Positions 1 to 8,604 of a stretch of 64,000 nt of DNA are shown in pieces. Position numbers and translations under genes: made by a program. The notes beneath the pieces are model-generated. The model worked only from the letters and a program-made list of their open reading frames with translations. It was not told the DNA's origin and made no database searches. Within the stretch, counting starts at the first letter, position 1; each line of letters starts with the position of its first letter. Source of the stretch: Pseudomonas sp. GD03858 (lineage in GTDB: Bacteria; Pseudomonadota; Gammaproteobacteria; Pseudomonadales; Pseudomonadaceae); assembly GCF_029840925.1 (NCBI RefSeq), contig NZ_JAOCDM010000011.1:1-64000 (forward strand), read 5' to 3'.

Positions 1-119
1 CAGGGATCCGGGTCGCCGTGAATGTCTCGATCAACACATTCCCCCGCGCAATCAGACATGCCTCTACCGCCAACCTGCGCCACACTGCCACCCTGCCCCA
101 ACCCGGTAGCCCGCACCCC

Positions 120-1607
120 ATGAGCCTGCTGAAAACGACCCTGGACGCCCACGCCTTCGCCTGCATCCTGGAATTCGTCCCCAAGCCCGGCGCCGAGCGT
201 TTCGCCACCCTCGAAACCCTCATGGCCCGCACCCAGCTGTGTGGCTGGCCATTGACCGTGGCCATCGGCGACCGCGTCGGCAGCGCCCTGGACATGTCAC
301 CGCTGGACGCCTTCACCAGCCTGCGACGCCCCGTCCCCGCCCTGCTGCACTTCTCCGGCAAGGACCGCGAACGCCGCGACCTGCTCGCCCAACTGCAGCG
401 CATGGACGGCGCCGGCCTTGACCAGTTGCTGCTGCTCACCGGCGACCGCCTGCCCGGCCACAACCCCGGCGAACGCCCGGTGCGCTACCTGGAGTCGGTC
501 GCCGCCCTGCAGCTCGTGCGCCAGGCCCGCCCCCACTGGCTGCTGGCCGCCGCGCTCAACCCGTTCAAGTACCAGGAAGCCGAGGGCGGCGCGCAGTACT
601 GCAAGGCCGAAAAGAAACTCGCTGCCGGCGCCGACCTGTTCATCCTGCAGCTCGGTTTCGATATCGACAAACACCAGGAAGCCTTCGACTGGATGCAGCG
701 CCAGCCCCGCCCCAAGCCGCTGATGGCGTGCATCATGGCGCTGACCGAAGGCCGCGCCGGCATGCTCGATCACGTCGCCGGGGTGACCGTCACGCCGTCG
801 ATGCGCACACTGCTGGCGGCCGAGGCGGCGGTATCCAAGGCCTACGCCAAGGAACGCGCCAACCAGCGCCTGGCCTTGCAGGTGATCGGCCTGAAATTGA
901 TGGGCTATGCCGGCGTGCACCTGTCCGGCATTCACGAAGTGGCGCAGTTCGAAGCATTGGAACAGGCCATTGAAGCGCTGCAACCGCAGTTCACCTCACT
1001 GGAGGACTGGGCCCCGGCCTGGGAGGCGGCCTGGCGGGAACCGGGTCTGACCCCGGTCACCTTCCACCCACCCGGGCACGCCTGGCGGCTCGGGCAACGG
1101 CAAATCACTGCATCCAACAAGCAAAAAGCCCGCTATCACCTGCTTTCGGCGATGCACCATCAGCTGTTCAGCCGCACCACGGCCTTGAGCAAGGCCTTCG
1201 GCTGGGCCGTGACCCGGCCGCTGTGGGCCAACCCCACCGCGGCGCAGTGGCTGCATCGGGTGGAGCGGCGTATCAAGCGCCCGATGGTCGGCTGCGATAC
1301 CTGCGGCAGCTGCCGGCTGGAAGACACGCTCTACATCTGCCCCGAGACCTGCCCCAAAGGCTTGGCGAACGGCCCCTGCGGCGGGACCCGCCTGGACCGT
1401 TGCGAGTTTGGCGATCGGGAGTGCGTGCACAGTGCCAAGTATCGGTTGGCGGTGAGCGTGGACAGGACCGATGTGCTGCGCGAGCGGTTGATTCCCTGCG
1501 TGCAGGTGGAGAACCGGCATCGCAGTTCGTGGCCGGTGTGGTTCGATATCGGCACTCCAAGCGCCCGTTCCGTGCAGCCAGAAGCAACGCCGGAGTACAA
1601 CGAGTAG
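120..1607 (+). CDS. Methylenetetrahydrofolate reductase-like protein with C-terminal Cys-rich domain
   Basis: The 495-residue protein has an N-terminal MetF-like barrel (starting near the EFVPKPG motif) and a C-terminal Cys-rich region at about residues 389-440 with CDTCGSC, CPETCPKG and GPCGG motifs. This matches the MTHFR C-terminal-domain family, in which the cysteines probably bind zinc or an iron-sulfur cluster. Family knowledge suggests oxidoreduction of methylene/methyl-tetrahydrofolate in one-carbon metabolism; the exact substrate is not visible. The frame is open to a GTG at 18, but homology-like sequence begins at MSLLKTTLDAHAF, so the ATG at 120 is preferred even though no clear ribosome-binding site precedes it. 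Confidence 0.75.
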   Translation: MSLLKTTLDAHAFACILEFVPKPGAERFATLETLMARTQLCGWPLTVAIGDRVGSALDMSPLDAFTSLRRPVPALLHFSGKDRERRDLLAQLQRMDGAGLDQLLLLTGDRLPGHNPGERPVRYLESVAALQLVRQARPHWLLAAALNPFKYQEAEGGAQYCKAEKKLAAGADLFILQLGFDIDKHQEAFDWMQRQPRPKPLMACIMALTEGRAGMLDHVAGVTVTPSMRTLLAAEAAVSKAYAKERANQRLALQVIGLKLMGYAGVHLSGIHEVAQFEALEQAIEALQPQFTSLEDWAPAWEAAWREPGLTPVTFHPPGHAWRLGQRQITASNKQKARYHLLSAMHHQLFSRTTALSKAFGWAVTRPLWANPTAAQWLHRVERRIKRPMVGCDTCGSCRLEDTLYICPETCPKGLANGPCGGTRLDRCEFGDRECVHSAKYRLAVSVDRTDVLRERLIPCVQVENRHRSSWPVWFDIGTPSARSVQPEATPEYNE

Positions 1608-1669
1608 CGGGCAACAACACCAAGCCCACCACGGCATCCTGGCATCAGGGCGCCGTGGTGCGCGATCAA

Positions 1670-2176
1670 TCAGCCGACCTGAACGATAGGACCCGACGCG
1701 GGAATCTTCGAGTCCGCTGGCGAGTAAGTAAGGTTAATCACCTTGACGCTATTGGTGAACACTTCCGTCGCGCGCCCGCTCGATACCGTGGCGTTCCACC
1801 GAACGCTGGTGTAGGCGGGAGACTGCGGTTTGCACACCGCCTGGTGGCCGGCAGCGACCGTCGGGATTTCAAAGGTCATTTCCTGCTGGCCGTCGTAAGT
1901 ACTGGCGTCCCACCAGCGCACGTTGGCGATCACGTTGCTCGACGCATCCTTCACATCATTGAGGTTGATCGAGAACGTCCCCCCGGCAATATCGAAGGCC
2001 GTACTGTTATGCAGTATCGGCGCCGTGGTAAAGGACTCCTGGCGATTCTGGTTGATCTGCAAGGCTGCAGGCAGCTCCAACGTGATCTCGATTCGGTTGT
2101 CATTGAAAATACTGAAAGGCTTCGGTGGCTGCTGATCTCTATTTTCCACCTTGTTCTTGAGCGCGGTTGATGACAT
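1670..2176 (-). CDS. Hypothetical protein, 168 aa
   Basis: I do not recognise this protein. It has no signal peptide or membrane segment; a polar N-terminus (ALKNKVENRDQQPPKP) is followed by an alternating beta-strand-like sequence with several Trp and Asn residues (VRWWDAST, VRWNATVSSG), suggesting a beta-sandwich. A good ribosome-binding site (AAGGAAAT) lies 7 bases before the ATG, supporting the start. It converges with the preceding MTHFR-like gene and has an AT-rich upstream region. It could be a cytosolic inclusion-type or secreted beta protein, but nothing decides this. Confidence 0.6.
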   Translation of the reverse strand: MSSTALKNKVENRDQQPPKPFSIFNDNRIEITLELPAALQINQNRQESFTTAPILHNSTAFDIAGGTFSINLNDVKDASSNVIANVRWWDASTYDGQQEMTFEIPTVAAGHQAVCKPQSPAYTSVRWNATVSSGRATEVFTNSVKVINLTYSPADSKIPASGPIVQVG

Positions 2177-2544
2177 TTTAATTTCCTTATTCCCTATGTC
2201 GTATAGTTCGAAATTCCAAAAAGAATTTCTCCTGTTTGCGCCACCCTACCGTGAGCGCGCGTCTAGCAGTCTTGTTTGGCCCTTATGGGCTGTCAAACAT
2301 CACAACCCTACAAATGGCTATTGATCCGATGCACCTTATTGCGAAGGCGAAATGAAATAATCGACAAGCTTCGGCAAGCCACTGAATATTATAATATTAT
2401 CCACTTCCCCCAGACTGCGTATCTGGCAGTCTGCTTTTGTCATTACCCTTGCATGACTAATTAAATAGTGGACTTACCTCATCCAACTAATACTCCCTCA
2501 CTTAATTGTTAGGCATTGTACGAAAAGTACTGTCGTCCATCGTT

Positions 2545-2566
2545 GTGGGAGCGGGCTTGCCCCGCG
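2545..2566. repeat. REP-type palindrome (GTGGGAGCGGGCTTGCCCCGCG)
   Basis: The element has the form GTGGGAGCGGGCTTG plus CCCCGCG and occurs again, in one or other orientation, at 55733-55754, 61591-61612 and 61642-61663. It is a common intergenic repeat of putida-group genomes. Confidence 0.75.
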
Positions 2567-2610
2567 ATCTGCCGCAACGCGGCAGCAAAGCCTGAGTTCG
2601 TGGCATCTTA

Positions 2611-2670
2611 AGAAAAAAGGAAAAAAGGGGAAAAGGGGAAAAAAGGAAAAAAGGGGACGGATTTATTTTC
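2611..2670 (+). repeat. Dispersed GGGGACGGATTTATTTT half-element with upstream purine micro-repeats
   Basis: The terminal motif GGGGACGGATTTATTTTC is preceded by about 40 bases made only of A and G, in short repeats of the type GGAAAAAA. The same end motif occurs at six other places up to 13.8 kb. This copy lacks the opposite end. Confidence 0.65.
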
Positions 2671-2815
2671 AGCAGAGCCCGGTTGAGGCAAATACCTATG
2701 CCCTACGGATGCGGGATCTCCCGCGCACGACCCGCCGCGGATTCATATGCATCGCCAAAGAATGTATAAAGCGCCAGCGACCTGCGATCCCGACGTCCGC
2801 AAAAGGAACCCCTTC

Positions 2816-3412
2816 ATGCTTCGGCTCTTGATGCCGGCCCTGCTCCTGGCGCTTGCCGGTTGTGCCACCAAGCCCCCGGCCAATCCCGACAACCTCTGCG
2901 AGATCTTTCGCGAGAAACCGAAATGGCACGAGGCGGCGTTGAAGATGCAGGCGCGCTGGGGCGCGCCGGTACAAGTGCCGATGGCGATGATGTACCAGGA
3001 GTCCTCGTTCAAGCACGACGCCCTGCCGCCGCGCTATTACTTTCTCGGCTTCATCCCCTGGGGCCGGGTCAGCACCGCCTACGGCTACGCCCAGGCCAAG
3101 GACGAAACCTGGGCCGACTACAAGCGCGAAGCCGGCGGCTGGGGCGCCAGCCGCGACGACTTCGCCGACGCCCTCGACTTCATGGGCTGGTACATGCAGA
3201 AAAGCCAGCGGGTCAATGGCGTGTCCAAGTGGGACGCCTATGGCCAGTACCTGAATTACCACGAAGGCTGGGGCGGCTACCGCAACCGCAGCTACGACGC
3301 CAAGCCGTGGCTGAAGAACGTTTCGCAGAAGGTCCAGGCCCGCGCCTCGGTGTTCGGGGCGCAGTATCGCAGTTGCGAGCAGGAACTCGCCCGGGGTGGG
3401 TGGTTCTGGTAG
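2816..3412 (+). CDS. Lipoprotein with lytic transglycosylase (SLT-like) domain
   Basis: The 198-residue protein starts with a lipoprotein signal (LLLALAGC, lipidated Cys16). The mature part carries an SLT-type fold signature: the likely catalytic Glu62 in MMYQESSFKH, then AYGYAQAKDETW, and a C-terminal NYHEGWGGY motif. Members cleave the MurNAc-GlcNAc bond of peptidoglycan with release of anhydro-muropeptides; the lipobox places it in the periplasm, probably on the outer membrane. The ATG at 2816 follows an AAAGGA site by 8 bases, whereas the longer frame from 2747 has none. It stands alone as a single-gene unit. Confidence 0.8.
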   Translation: MLRLLMPALLLALAGCATKPPANPDNLCEIFREKPKWHEAALKMQARWGAPVQVPMAMMYQESSFKHDALPPRYYFLGFIPWGRVSTAYGYAQAKDETWADYKREAGGWGASRDDFADALDFMGWYMQKSQRVNGVSKWDAYGQYLNYHEGWGGYRNRSYDAKPWLKNVSQKVQARASVFGAQYRSCEQELARGGWFW

Positions 3413-3579
3413 GGCCTGACGCAGGTGTGCTTTGAAAGTGCTGGCCTGCAGGCTAATGCCGGTCCGTAAGCGCTTCATCGCCACTACCGAGGCTGCTTTG
3501 CAGCCCTTCGCAGGCAAGTCGCACCACCGCACCGCCGCTCCATCAGGACTGCGCAAAGTCTAAAGCTAACGCCGTACCT

Positions 3580-3622
3580 GTAGGAGCGGCCTTGTGTCGC
3601 GAAAGGGCCGCAAAGCGGCCCC
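3580..3622. repeat. Pseudomonas putida-type REP element
   Basis: The sequence begins GTAGGAGCGGCCTTGTGTCG and ends in the palindrome GGGCCGCAAAGCGGCCCC, which matches the abundant intergenic REP of P. putida. It sits just beyond the stop of the minus-strand 76-aa gene, where it could act as a 3' stabiliser or terminator. Confidence 0.85.
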
Positions 3623-3636
3623 AACATCCCCCAGCA

Positions 3637-3867
3637 TCAATCCCCAGAAACACTCTCCTCCTTCATCGCCTCCAGCTTGCCAAACTGCTCGCTGGCCAAC
3701 CGGCTGATGATCCGGATCGCCTGGTGAATACCCGCCGTGTTGCGAAAGCTCAGCTGCGGGTTGTGCTCGCACTCAAGCACCTCGTCATGCTGCACCAGCG
3801 CCTCGCCGAGCAGTTCGAGGGTCCAGACGTAGCTTTGGATGGAAGACAGGCGTTCATGGTCGGACAT
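3637..3867 (-). CDS. Small conserved hypothetical protein, copy 1 (76 aa)
   Basis: This helical acidic protein (MSDHERLSSIQSYVWTLEL...) is nearly identical to the product of 10199-10429; only a few residues near the C-terminus differ (EAMKEESVSGD against ESMNDESVSEA). It has its own ribosome-binding site (GGGAGGTG, 6 bases before ATG) and its start lies inside the end of an upstream 48-codon frame, so translational coupling is likely. Both are preceded by the structured leader at 4001-4158. Function unknown; Pseudomonas genomes carry many such small leader-linked proteins, but I cannot assign a family. Confidence 0.75.
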   Translation of the reverse strand: MSDHERLSSIQSYVWTLELLGEALVQHDEVLECEHNPQLSFRNTAGIHQAIRIISRLASEQFGKLEAMKEESVSGD

Positions 3868-4000
3868 GGGGCACCTCCCGGTTGGTGTGGGTGGCGAGGG
3901 AGTGGCTGTCGATCGAGTGGAAGGTTGGAGATGGGGTGGCCGCAGGGGTTGGGCGGCGGAGAGCGGATGCGAGGATCCTGTACAGACGTGTGATGGTCAT
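3854..4000 (-). CDS. Small leader-linked open reading frame, copy 1 (48 aa)
   Basis: The frame encodes MTITRLYRILASALRR followed by a Ser/Thr/Pro-rich tail. The ATG at 4000 lies 8 bases after GGAG, and the equivalent ATG in copy 2 has the same spacing, while the alternative ATG four bases upstream is too close. The frame ends inside the start of the 76-aa gene, an arrangement that couples translation of the two. The N-terminus (RLYRILASALRR) is conserved in copy 2. It may be a real peptide or a regulatory upstream frame. Confidence 0.5.
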   Translation of the reverse strand: MTITRLYRILASALRRPTPAATPSPTFHSIDSHSLATHTNREVPHVRP

Positions 4001-4158
4001 GCATGAGACTCCAAGTTAGGTTGGAACCACCACGCACTGTCGCCAAACAATGGGTGGCAGCTGTACGCAGGTTGGCGAACCGGGAACTTGGAACCCGGCA
4101 GACCCGAAGGTCTCCCGCGCACAGCCGCCATGGCACGAGGCTGCGGGCACAAAAAAAG
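4001..4158 (-). promoter_or_regulatory. Structured leader RNA with anti-Shine-Dalgarno hairpin, copy 1 (5' part lost)
   Basis: Read on the minus strand, this has a UUCG hairpin (AGACC/GGTCT, 4100-4113), a CCGGG/CCCGG hairpin (4080-4098) whose loop holds TTCCAAGTT, a CGCCAA box (4072-4077), and a hairpin with stem CATTGT/ACAGTG and loop TTGGCG (4035-4052). The loop sequence TCCAAGTT (4085-4092) is complementary to the Shine-Dalgarno region AACTTGGA (4010-4017), and CGCCAA to the TTGGCG loop. The 5' part present in copies 2 and 3 is missing: the sequence changes to a GGGGAC repeat right after the A tract at 4152-4158. Confidence 0.7.
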
Positions 4159-4167
4159 ACAAAATGG

Positions 4168-4247
4168 GACAAAATGGGGACAGATTTATTTTTCAAGCCA
4201 GCCCAGCGGCAGAAGAACTGAATAAATAAATCTGCCCCATTTTTGTC
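4168..4247. repeat. Complete GGGGAC-type palindromic element (80 bp)
   Basis: The ends GACAAAATGGGGACAGATTT and AAATCTGCCCCATTTTTGTC form imperfect inverted repeats around a centre (CAAGCCAGCCCAGCGGCAGA) that folds back only partly. On the opposite strand it aligns over its whole 63-bp core with the element at 12874-12937, showing that this is a defined unit and not chance. A second GACAAAATGG unit precedes it, the micro-repeat seen at most copies. Confidence 0.75.
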
Positions 4248-4325
4248 AATTCAGGTTTTTAGCTTACGCAGGCACTTCGCATGCCAGCTAACTGGCTTCT
4301 ACCTTTGCGAGTTGGCCTACCTCCA

Positions 4326-6743
4326 TCAAAAAACAGGCGTGTAACGCACGGTCAGCATCAGGTTGCGCGGATCGCCGAAGCTGTTGGCGCCCCAGCTGTT
4401 GCTGATGTTTTGGTAATAGCGCTTGTCGAAGGCATTGTTCAGGTTGGCCTGCAATTGCCACTCTTCCGATGGCCGATAGGCGATCATCAAGTCGCTTACA
4501 CTATAGCCACCCTGCTTTACCCCAAAGCTCGTATACGAGCCGCTCTGTGTACGCCAGCCACCACCCACCGTCCAGCGCTCAAGCTCACCGGGTAGTCGGT
4601 AGGTGGTGAAGACCTTGAACAGGTTGTAGGGTGTCTCGCTGTCGAAACGCTCCCCCTTCTCTGCCGAACCGATGGACTTGGTGTACTCCGCTGCAGCGTA
4701 CGTGTAGCCAGCAGACAGCTGCCAACCAGGCGCAAGCTCTCCGCCCACCTCCATGTCCACACCGCGGGTTCGCACTTCGCCACTGGCCTCATAGCAGGCG
4801 CTGACGCCAGGAGCACATTGGGCAGACGGCAATGATTTGGCGAGGTTTTCCTGCACAAGCTGGAATACCGCCGCGCTGGCGTTCAGCGCACCACCGAAGT
4901 ACTCACCTTTGATACCGGCTTCATAGTTGGTGCCGGTGATCGGATCCAGCAAGCTGCCGCTGGCGTTTTGTGCGGCCTGTGGTTTGAAGATCCGCGTCCA
5001 GCTCGCGTACACCGAGTAAGTGTCGTTCAAGTCGTAGATTACCCCGGCGTAGGGGGTGAGTTCCCGGGTAGCCTTGTAATCGTCACCAAAGCTGTATGCA
5101 CCTGAGTGGGTAAGCTGCTCGTATTCGTACCAATCCAGACGCGAGCCGAGAATCAGCCGCAGATCGTCACGCAGATTGAAACGCACCATGGCATAGGTAC
5201 TCGATTGTTCCTCATGCCCCGTACGCGACCAGTTGTTGTCTATTGCAGGCTTGGGATAGGCACTCGGCTCAAAGTGCTGCGGGTCAATGATGACATCTGA
5301 CCCAATGCCCGGGCCGCCAGGGCCATCATTGGTTTCGTCGCGCCGCCAACTGGCACCGACGACCAGTTCATGGCTAGCACCAAACAAGCTGAAAGGGCCA
5401 GAGGCGTATGTGTCCAGGCTCTTCTGGGTATGCTGGTAGGTGTAGCGACCGATGTTCAGGTGATAGGCATTGTGCTCGTCGGTGTAAAGGCTGCCGCCGA
5501 GCATGTCCATGTCACCGCGCAGCCAGGTAGCGTTCAACCTTAGCTTCCAGTCATTGTCGAAGCGGTGCTCGACCTCGGCGAATGCGCTGCGATTCTTCTT
5601 GTTCCAGTAGGTCCAGTTCGGTGCCGTGCGCGTCGAACGTGAAAAGTCGAAAAAGCTACCGTCGGGGTGGGTAGGCAGCCCGTTCCAATCAGCACCGGGG
5701 TTGTCTTCGCGGTTGTACCAGGCGCCAAGGGTGAGGGTGGTGGCCGGATCCAGATCATATTCGGTGATGCCATAGAGTAGTTGCCGCGTATTGCCATAGG
5801 CGTCGACGAAACTGTTGCGATCCTGATAGGCGCCGACAAAACGGCCACGCAGGGTACCGCTGTCGTTCAACTTGTCGCTGATATCGACCTCCCCCCGATA
5901 GTCGTCCCAACGGCCCGCGTTGCCGGTAAGGGACAACTGCGGCGTCAGTGTCGGGCGCTTGCGTATCAAGTTGAGGGTGCCAGAGGGGTTACCAGCCCCC
6001 ACCATCAAGCCCGAGGCACCCCGTACCACTTCCACACGGTCGTACATGGCCAGCGTCGAGGTACCGAGGGTATCGCTGTCATAGGCCACGGGCAGACCAT
6101 CGATCATTATGTTGTCGATGGCGGAACCTCGCGAATAGAACTCGGGACGCTCGCCACCTGTCTTGCGCAGGGTCAGGCCTGGCGTGTAGGTGGCAATGTC
6201 CTCAAGCTTCTGCAGGTTCTGATCATCCATGCGCTGCCGTGTCAACACTGTCACCGATTGCGGGGTTTCGCGCAGCGAGATCGGCAACTTGGTCGCCGTC
6301 TGCATGGCCCCGGTGGTGTATGAGCCGGTGTGCTCGCTGGTCATGCCCAGGCCCTGCCCCTGAATGGTGGTCGCGCCCAACTGCACCGCCGTTTCGTTGT
6401 CGCTGCGTTGCTGCAGGTAGGCGCGGTTGCCATCGGCCATGACGAAACCCAGGCCAGTGCCGGCCAGCAGTTGTTGCAGCGCAACGCTGGCCGTGTACTG
6501 GCCGTTTACGGTGTTGCTGGTCTTGCCGCGGGTCAACGCGCCGTCGGCGAACAGCTGGATGCCGCTGCCGGCCGACCACTGCGCAATCGCGCTTTCCAGC
6601 GGCTGGGCGGCAATGCTGTAGGTACGGGTTTGCGCCTGCATGGCGCTGGCCGCGTGTGCTTGCGGCAAGGCGGCGAGCGTGCAAGCACAGCTCAAGGCGC
6701 TGACCAGAAGCAATGGCTTGATGGGGGTGCTAGGGGTGGGCAT
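4326..6743 (-). CDS. TonB-dependent siderophore receptor with STN signalling domain
   Basis: This 805-residue outer-membrane receptor has a signal peptide (residues 1-30), an N-terminal STN domain (about 45-110, YSIAAQPLESAIAQW), a plug (about 145-260, with the TonB-receptor signature LRETPQSVTVLTRQRM) and a long beta-barrel ending in Phe. The STN domain marks a transducing receptor that signals ligand binding to an inner-membrane FecR-type protein. It lies directly downstream of such a regulator and an ECF sigma gene on the same strand, so regulation by its own ligand is expected. The ligand is probably a ferric hydroxamate or catecholate siderophore. The start at 6743 is preferred because the longer frame puts charged residues before the signal peptide. 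Confidence 0.88.
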   Translation of the reverse strand: MPTPSTPIKPLLLVSALSCACTLAALPQAHAASAMQAQTRTYSIAAQPLESAIAQWSAGSGIQLFADGALTRGKTSNTVNGQYTASVALQQLLAGTGLGFVMADGNRAYLQQRSDNETAVQLGATTIQGQGLGMTSEHTGSYTTGAMQTATKLPISLRETPQSVTVLTRQRMDDQNLQKLEDIATYTPGLTLRKTGGERPEFYSRGSAIDNIMIDGLPVAYDSDTLGTSTLAMYDRVEVVRGASGLMVGAGNPSGTLNLIRKRPTLTPQLSLTGNAGRWDDYRGEVDISDKLNDSGTLRGRFVGAYQDRNSFVDAYGNTRQLLYGITEYDLDPATTLTLGAWYNREDNPGADWNGLPTHPDGSFFDFSRSTRTAPNWTYWNKKNRSAFAEVEHRFDNDWKLRLNATWLRGDMDMLGGSLYTDEHNAYHLNIGRYTYQHTQKSLDTYASGPFSLFGASHELVVGASWRRDETNDGPGGPGIGSDVIIDPQHFEPSAYPKPAIDNNWSRTGHEEQSSTYAMVRFNLRDDLRLILGSRLDWYEYEQLTHSGAYSFGDDYKATRELTPYAGVIYDLNDTYSVYASWTRIFKPQAAQNASGSLLDPITGTNYEAGIKGEYFGGALNASAAVFQLVQENLAKSLPSAQCAPGVSACYEASGEVRTRGVDMEVGGELAPGWQLSAGYTYAAAEYTKSIGSAEKGERFDSETPYNLFKVFTTYRLPGELERWTVGGGWRTQSGSYTSFGVKQGGYSVSDLMIAYRPSEEWQLQANLNNAFDKRYYQNISNSWGANSFGDPRNLMLTVRYTPVF

Positions 6744-6856
6744 TCGAATTTCCAGTCCGTCCTGATGGCAGTACTCGCAACTCATTCGCGTTTGCGATCA
6801 AGACTAATGACGGACCACCGGCCAAACACAACGACGCGGATTTTCAGTTTTTTCAA

Positions 6857-7795
6857 TCAGCGCTGTACTGGGCGCACCAATGTCAGCCACGGGCCCACCG
6901 TGGTGACACGAATCGGCAGGATGACCTGCAAGCTCTGCAACGCCGCATCGGCCTCTCGAGATTGCATCGCTGCCGTGACCCGCAACTGGGCGAGACTGTT
7001 GTCCGTCAGCAGCAAGTGCGCGCGGGAATACGGTTGCAGACGCTGCAACACCTGCGTCAGTGGCTCATCGCGGAACACCAGGCGTTGTTCACGCCAGGCC
7101 AACTGCTGGCCGGGATCGACATGCCTTAATGCGCCAATGCCCTGCGCGTCGAAATACAGAGCCTGACCCTCTCCAGCCTCGGCCTGCTGCCCCGCACGGC
7201 TGACCCGCACACGGTGCTCGGTCACGGTCACGTTCGCGCCGTCCTCCAGCACCTGTACGTCAAACGCGGTACCCAAGGCGCGCACATTGCCACCTGCGGC
7301 TTCGACGATGAAAGGCCGCGCCGGGTTGGCCGCCACCTTGAACCAGGCTTCACCCTGGTACAGGCGCAGGCGACGCTCACCTGAGCTGAAATTCACGCTC
7401 AGTGCGGTTTGCGGAGCCAGTTGCACGGTAGAGCCGTCTTCCAGCGTCCAACTGCGCACCTGGGCCACATCGGTGCGGTAATCCGCCCAGCGCGCGGGCG
7501 AAAGGGCGAACACCGTGGCGGCCATCAGCACCGCCGCCGCGCTTGCCAACCCTATGGACGTGCGCCTGGAAATACGCTTACGCAAGGCGCGGCTGGCGGC
7601 AATCTGGGCGTGGCCCGCCATCCCGGCCACACTCCACACCTGCCTGGCGCGCTGCCAAGCAACCGAGTGGCTGGGGTCGGCGGCTAGCCACTGCGCGAAT
7701 GCCTCATGCTCGGCCGGTGTCGCCCCCGCATCCTGCAGGCGCACGCACCATTCAAGCGCCTGGTCCAAGGGGGTGGGGGAGTCGTGTTCGTTCAT
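6857..7795 (-). CDS. FecR-family transmembrane sigma-factor regulator
   Basis: The 312-residue protein has the N-terminal DUF4880/anti-sigma region (ALEWCVRLQDAG...), a conserved WLAADPSHSVAWQRARQVW segment, a single membrane helix near residues 90-105 (AAAVLMAATVFALSPA), a FecR periplasmic domain (TLEDGSTVQLAPQTALSV, RPFIVEAAGGNVRALGTAF) and a C-terminal secretin/TonB-like short domain. It should hold or activate the sigma factor until the loaded STN receptor signals across the periplasm. Start chosen at the second Met of a Met-Met pair (MNEHDSPTP). It lies between the sigma and receptor genes on the same strand. Confidence 0.88.
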   Translation of the reverse strand: MNEHDSPTPLDQALEWCVRLQDAGATPAEHEAFAQWLAADPSHSVAWQRARQVWSVAGMAGHAQIAASRALRKRISRRTSIGLASAAAVLMAATVFALSPARWADYRTDVAQVRSWTLEDGSTVQLAPQTALSVNFSSGERRLRLYQGEAWFKVAANPARPFIVEAAGGNVRALGTAFDVQVLEDGANVTVTEHRVRVSRAGQQAEAGEGQALYFDAQGIGALRHVDPGQQLAWREQRLVFRDEPLTQVLQRLQPYSRAHLLLTDNSLAQLRVTAAMQSREADAALQSLQVILPIRVTTVGPWLTLVRPVQR

Positions 7796-7847
7796 CATGC
7801 AAGTGCAGGCAGGTGACAATGAAAACGCGCGCAGTGTAACCAGCCTC

Positions 7848-8348
7848 TCATGACATTGCCTTCTCGATGCGCTGCATAGCCTTGACCATCTGGGAAACCA
7901 CGGTGCTTTTGGAAATGCCCAGGCGCTCGGCGACCTGTTGGTGATCTAGTCCATCGATACGGCACAGGATGAAGACTTCACGGCAACGCACCGGCAACTC
8001 GGCGATCACCTGCATCACCTGCTGCAGCTCGCGGCTCAATTCGGTCTTGCGCGCCGGGTCGAATTTGCCGTCCGGGATCATCTCGACCACCACCGGGTCG
8101 GCCTGCACCTCGATGCCAAGGGCTTCACGGCGGCGGATATCCATGCCGAGATTGCGGGCAATGCGGAAGATGTACGCCCGAGGGTTGCCGATACGCTCGC
8201 CTACCTTGCGGCTGGCCACACGCAGCCAGGTTTCCTGGGTCAGGTCGTCAGCGATGGTGGTACTTCCGAAGTGACGCACCAGGTAGGCTCTGAGCGCTTC
8301 ACGGTTGTCCAGGAATGTCGATGTCAGATGATCGCGATCTTGCGGCAT
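7848..8348 (-). CDS. ECF sigma factor, FecI-like iron-starvation type
   Basis: The 166-residue protein carries sigma region 2 (LRAYLVRHFGSTTIADDLTQETWLRV, PRAYIFRIARNLGMD) and region 4 (LPVRCREVFILCRIDGLDHQQVAERL GISKSTV), the two-domain ECF layout. It begins the sigma-regulator-receptor set, the standard cell-surface-signalling arrangement, so it should direct transcription of the receptor gene and itself be Fur-controlled. The Met at MPQDRDHL was chosen; an in-frame ATG 16 codons earlier is possible. No clear Fur box could be fixed by eye. Confidence 0.88.
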   Translation of the reverse strand: MPQDRDHLTSTFLDNREALRAYLVRHFGSTTIADDLTQETWLRVASRKVGERIGNPRAYIFRIARNLGMDIRRREALGIEVQADPVVVEMIPDGKFDPARKTELSRELQQVMQVIAELPVRCREVFILCRIDGLDHQQVAERLGISKSTVVSQMVKAMQRIEKAMS

Positions 8349-8604
8349 TCGCCAAGCGTCCTGCGCAGCGGCGGGGAATTGGCAGCAAGGTATCACTTGT
8401 TGCTAACGGTTCTCAACTGCGTGTATTGAGCGGGACGTGTGGGAGTGGGGTTATCCACGCCTACAGGATTTGCTTCAACTGCGAGAAATTGAGTAAGGCA
8501 ACAGCACTTTGAATCAGCGTCCGCTATGGGTGGATTGCTGTCAGTCCTGGCAATCACGGGAAAAGTGAAAAGTAAATCAGTCCCCATTTTGGTCTAAAGG
8601 ACGA
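8349..8604. other. Upstream region of the sigma operon with GGGGAC half-element
   Basis: The region contains no gene. At 8567-8595 it holds a reverse-oriented end of the dispersed repeat (AAATCAGTCCCCATTTTGGTC type) directly after the acetyltransferase stop. The promoter of the sigma operon must lie in the rest. Confidence 0.4.

Larger units (their letters stand above)
2177..2815. other. Intergenic region with REP and GGGGAC repeat, no supported gene
   Basis: The part next to the divergent 168-aa gene (2177-2520) is AT-rich and likely holds its promoter, but no convincing gene. The 62-codon frame at 2276-2464 has no ribosome-binding site and unlikely composition. The rest holds a REP palindrome and one dispersed GGGGACGGATTTATTTT element, both listed separately. 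Confidence 0.5.

Noticed and set aside
2276..2464. 62-codon plus-strand frame in the AT-rich region
   Set aside because: No ribosome-binding site, odd composition and no neighbours; chance open frame.
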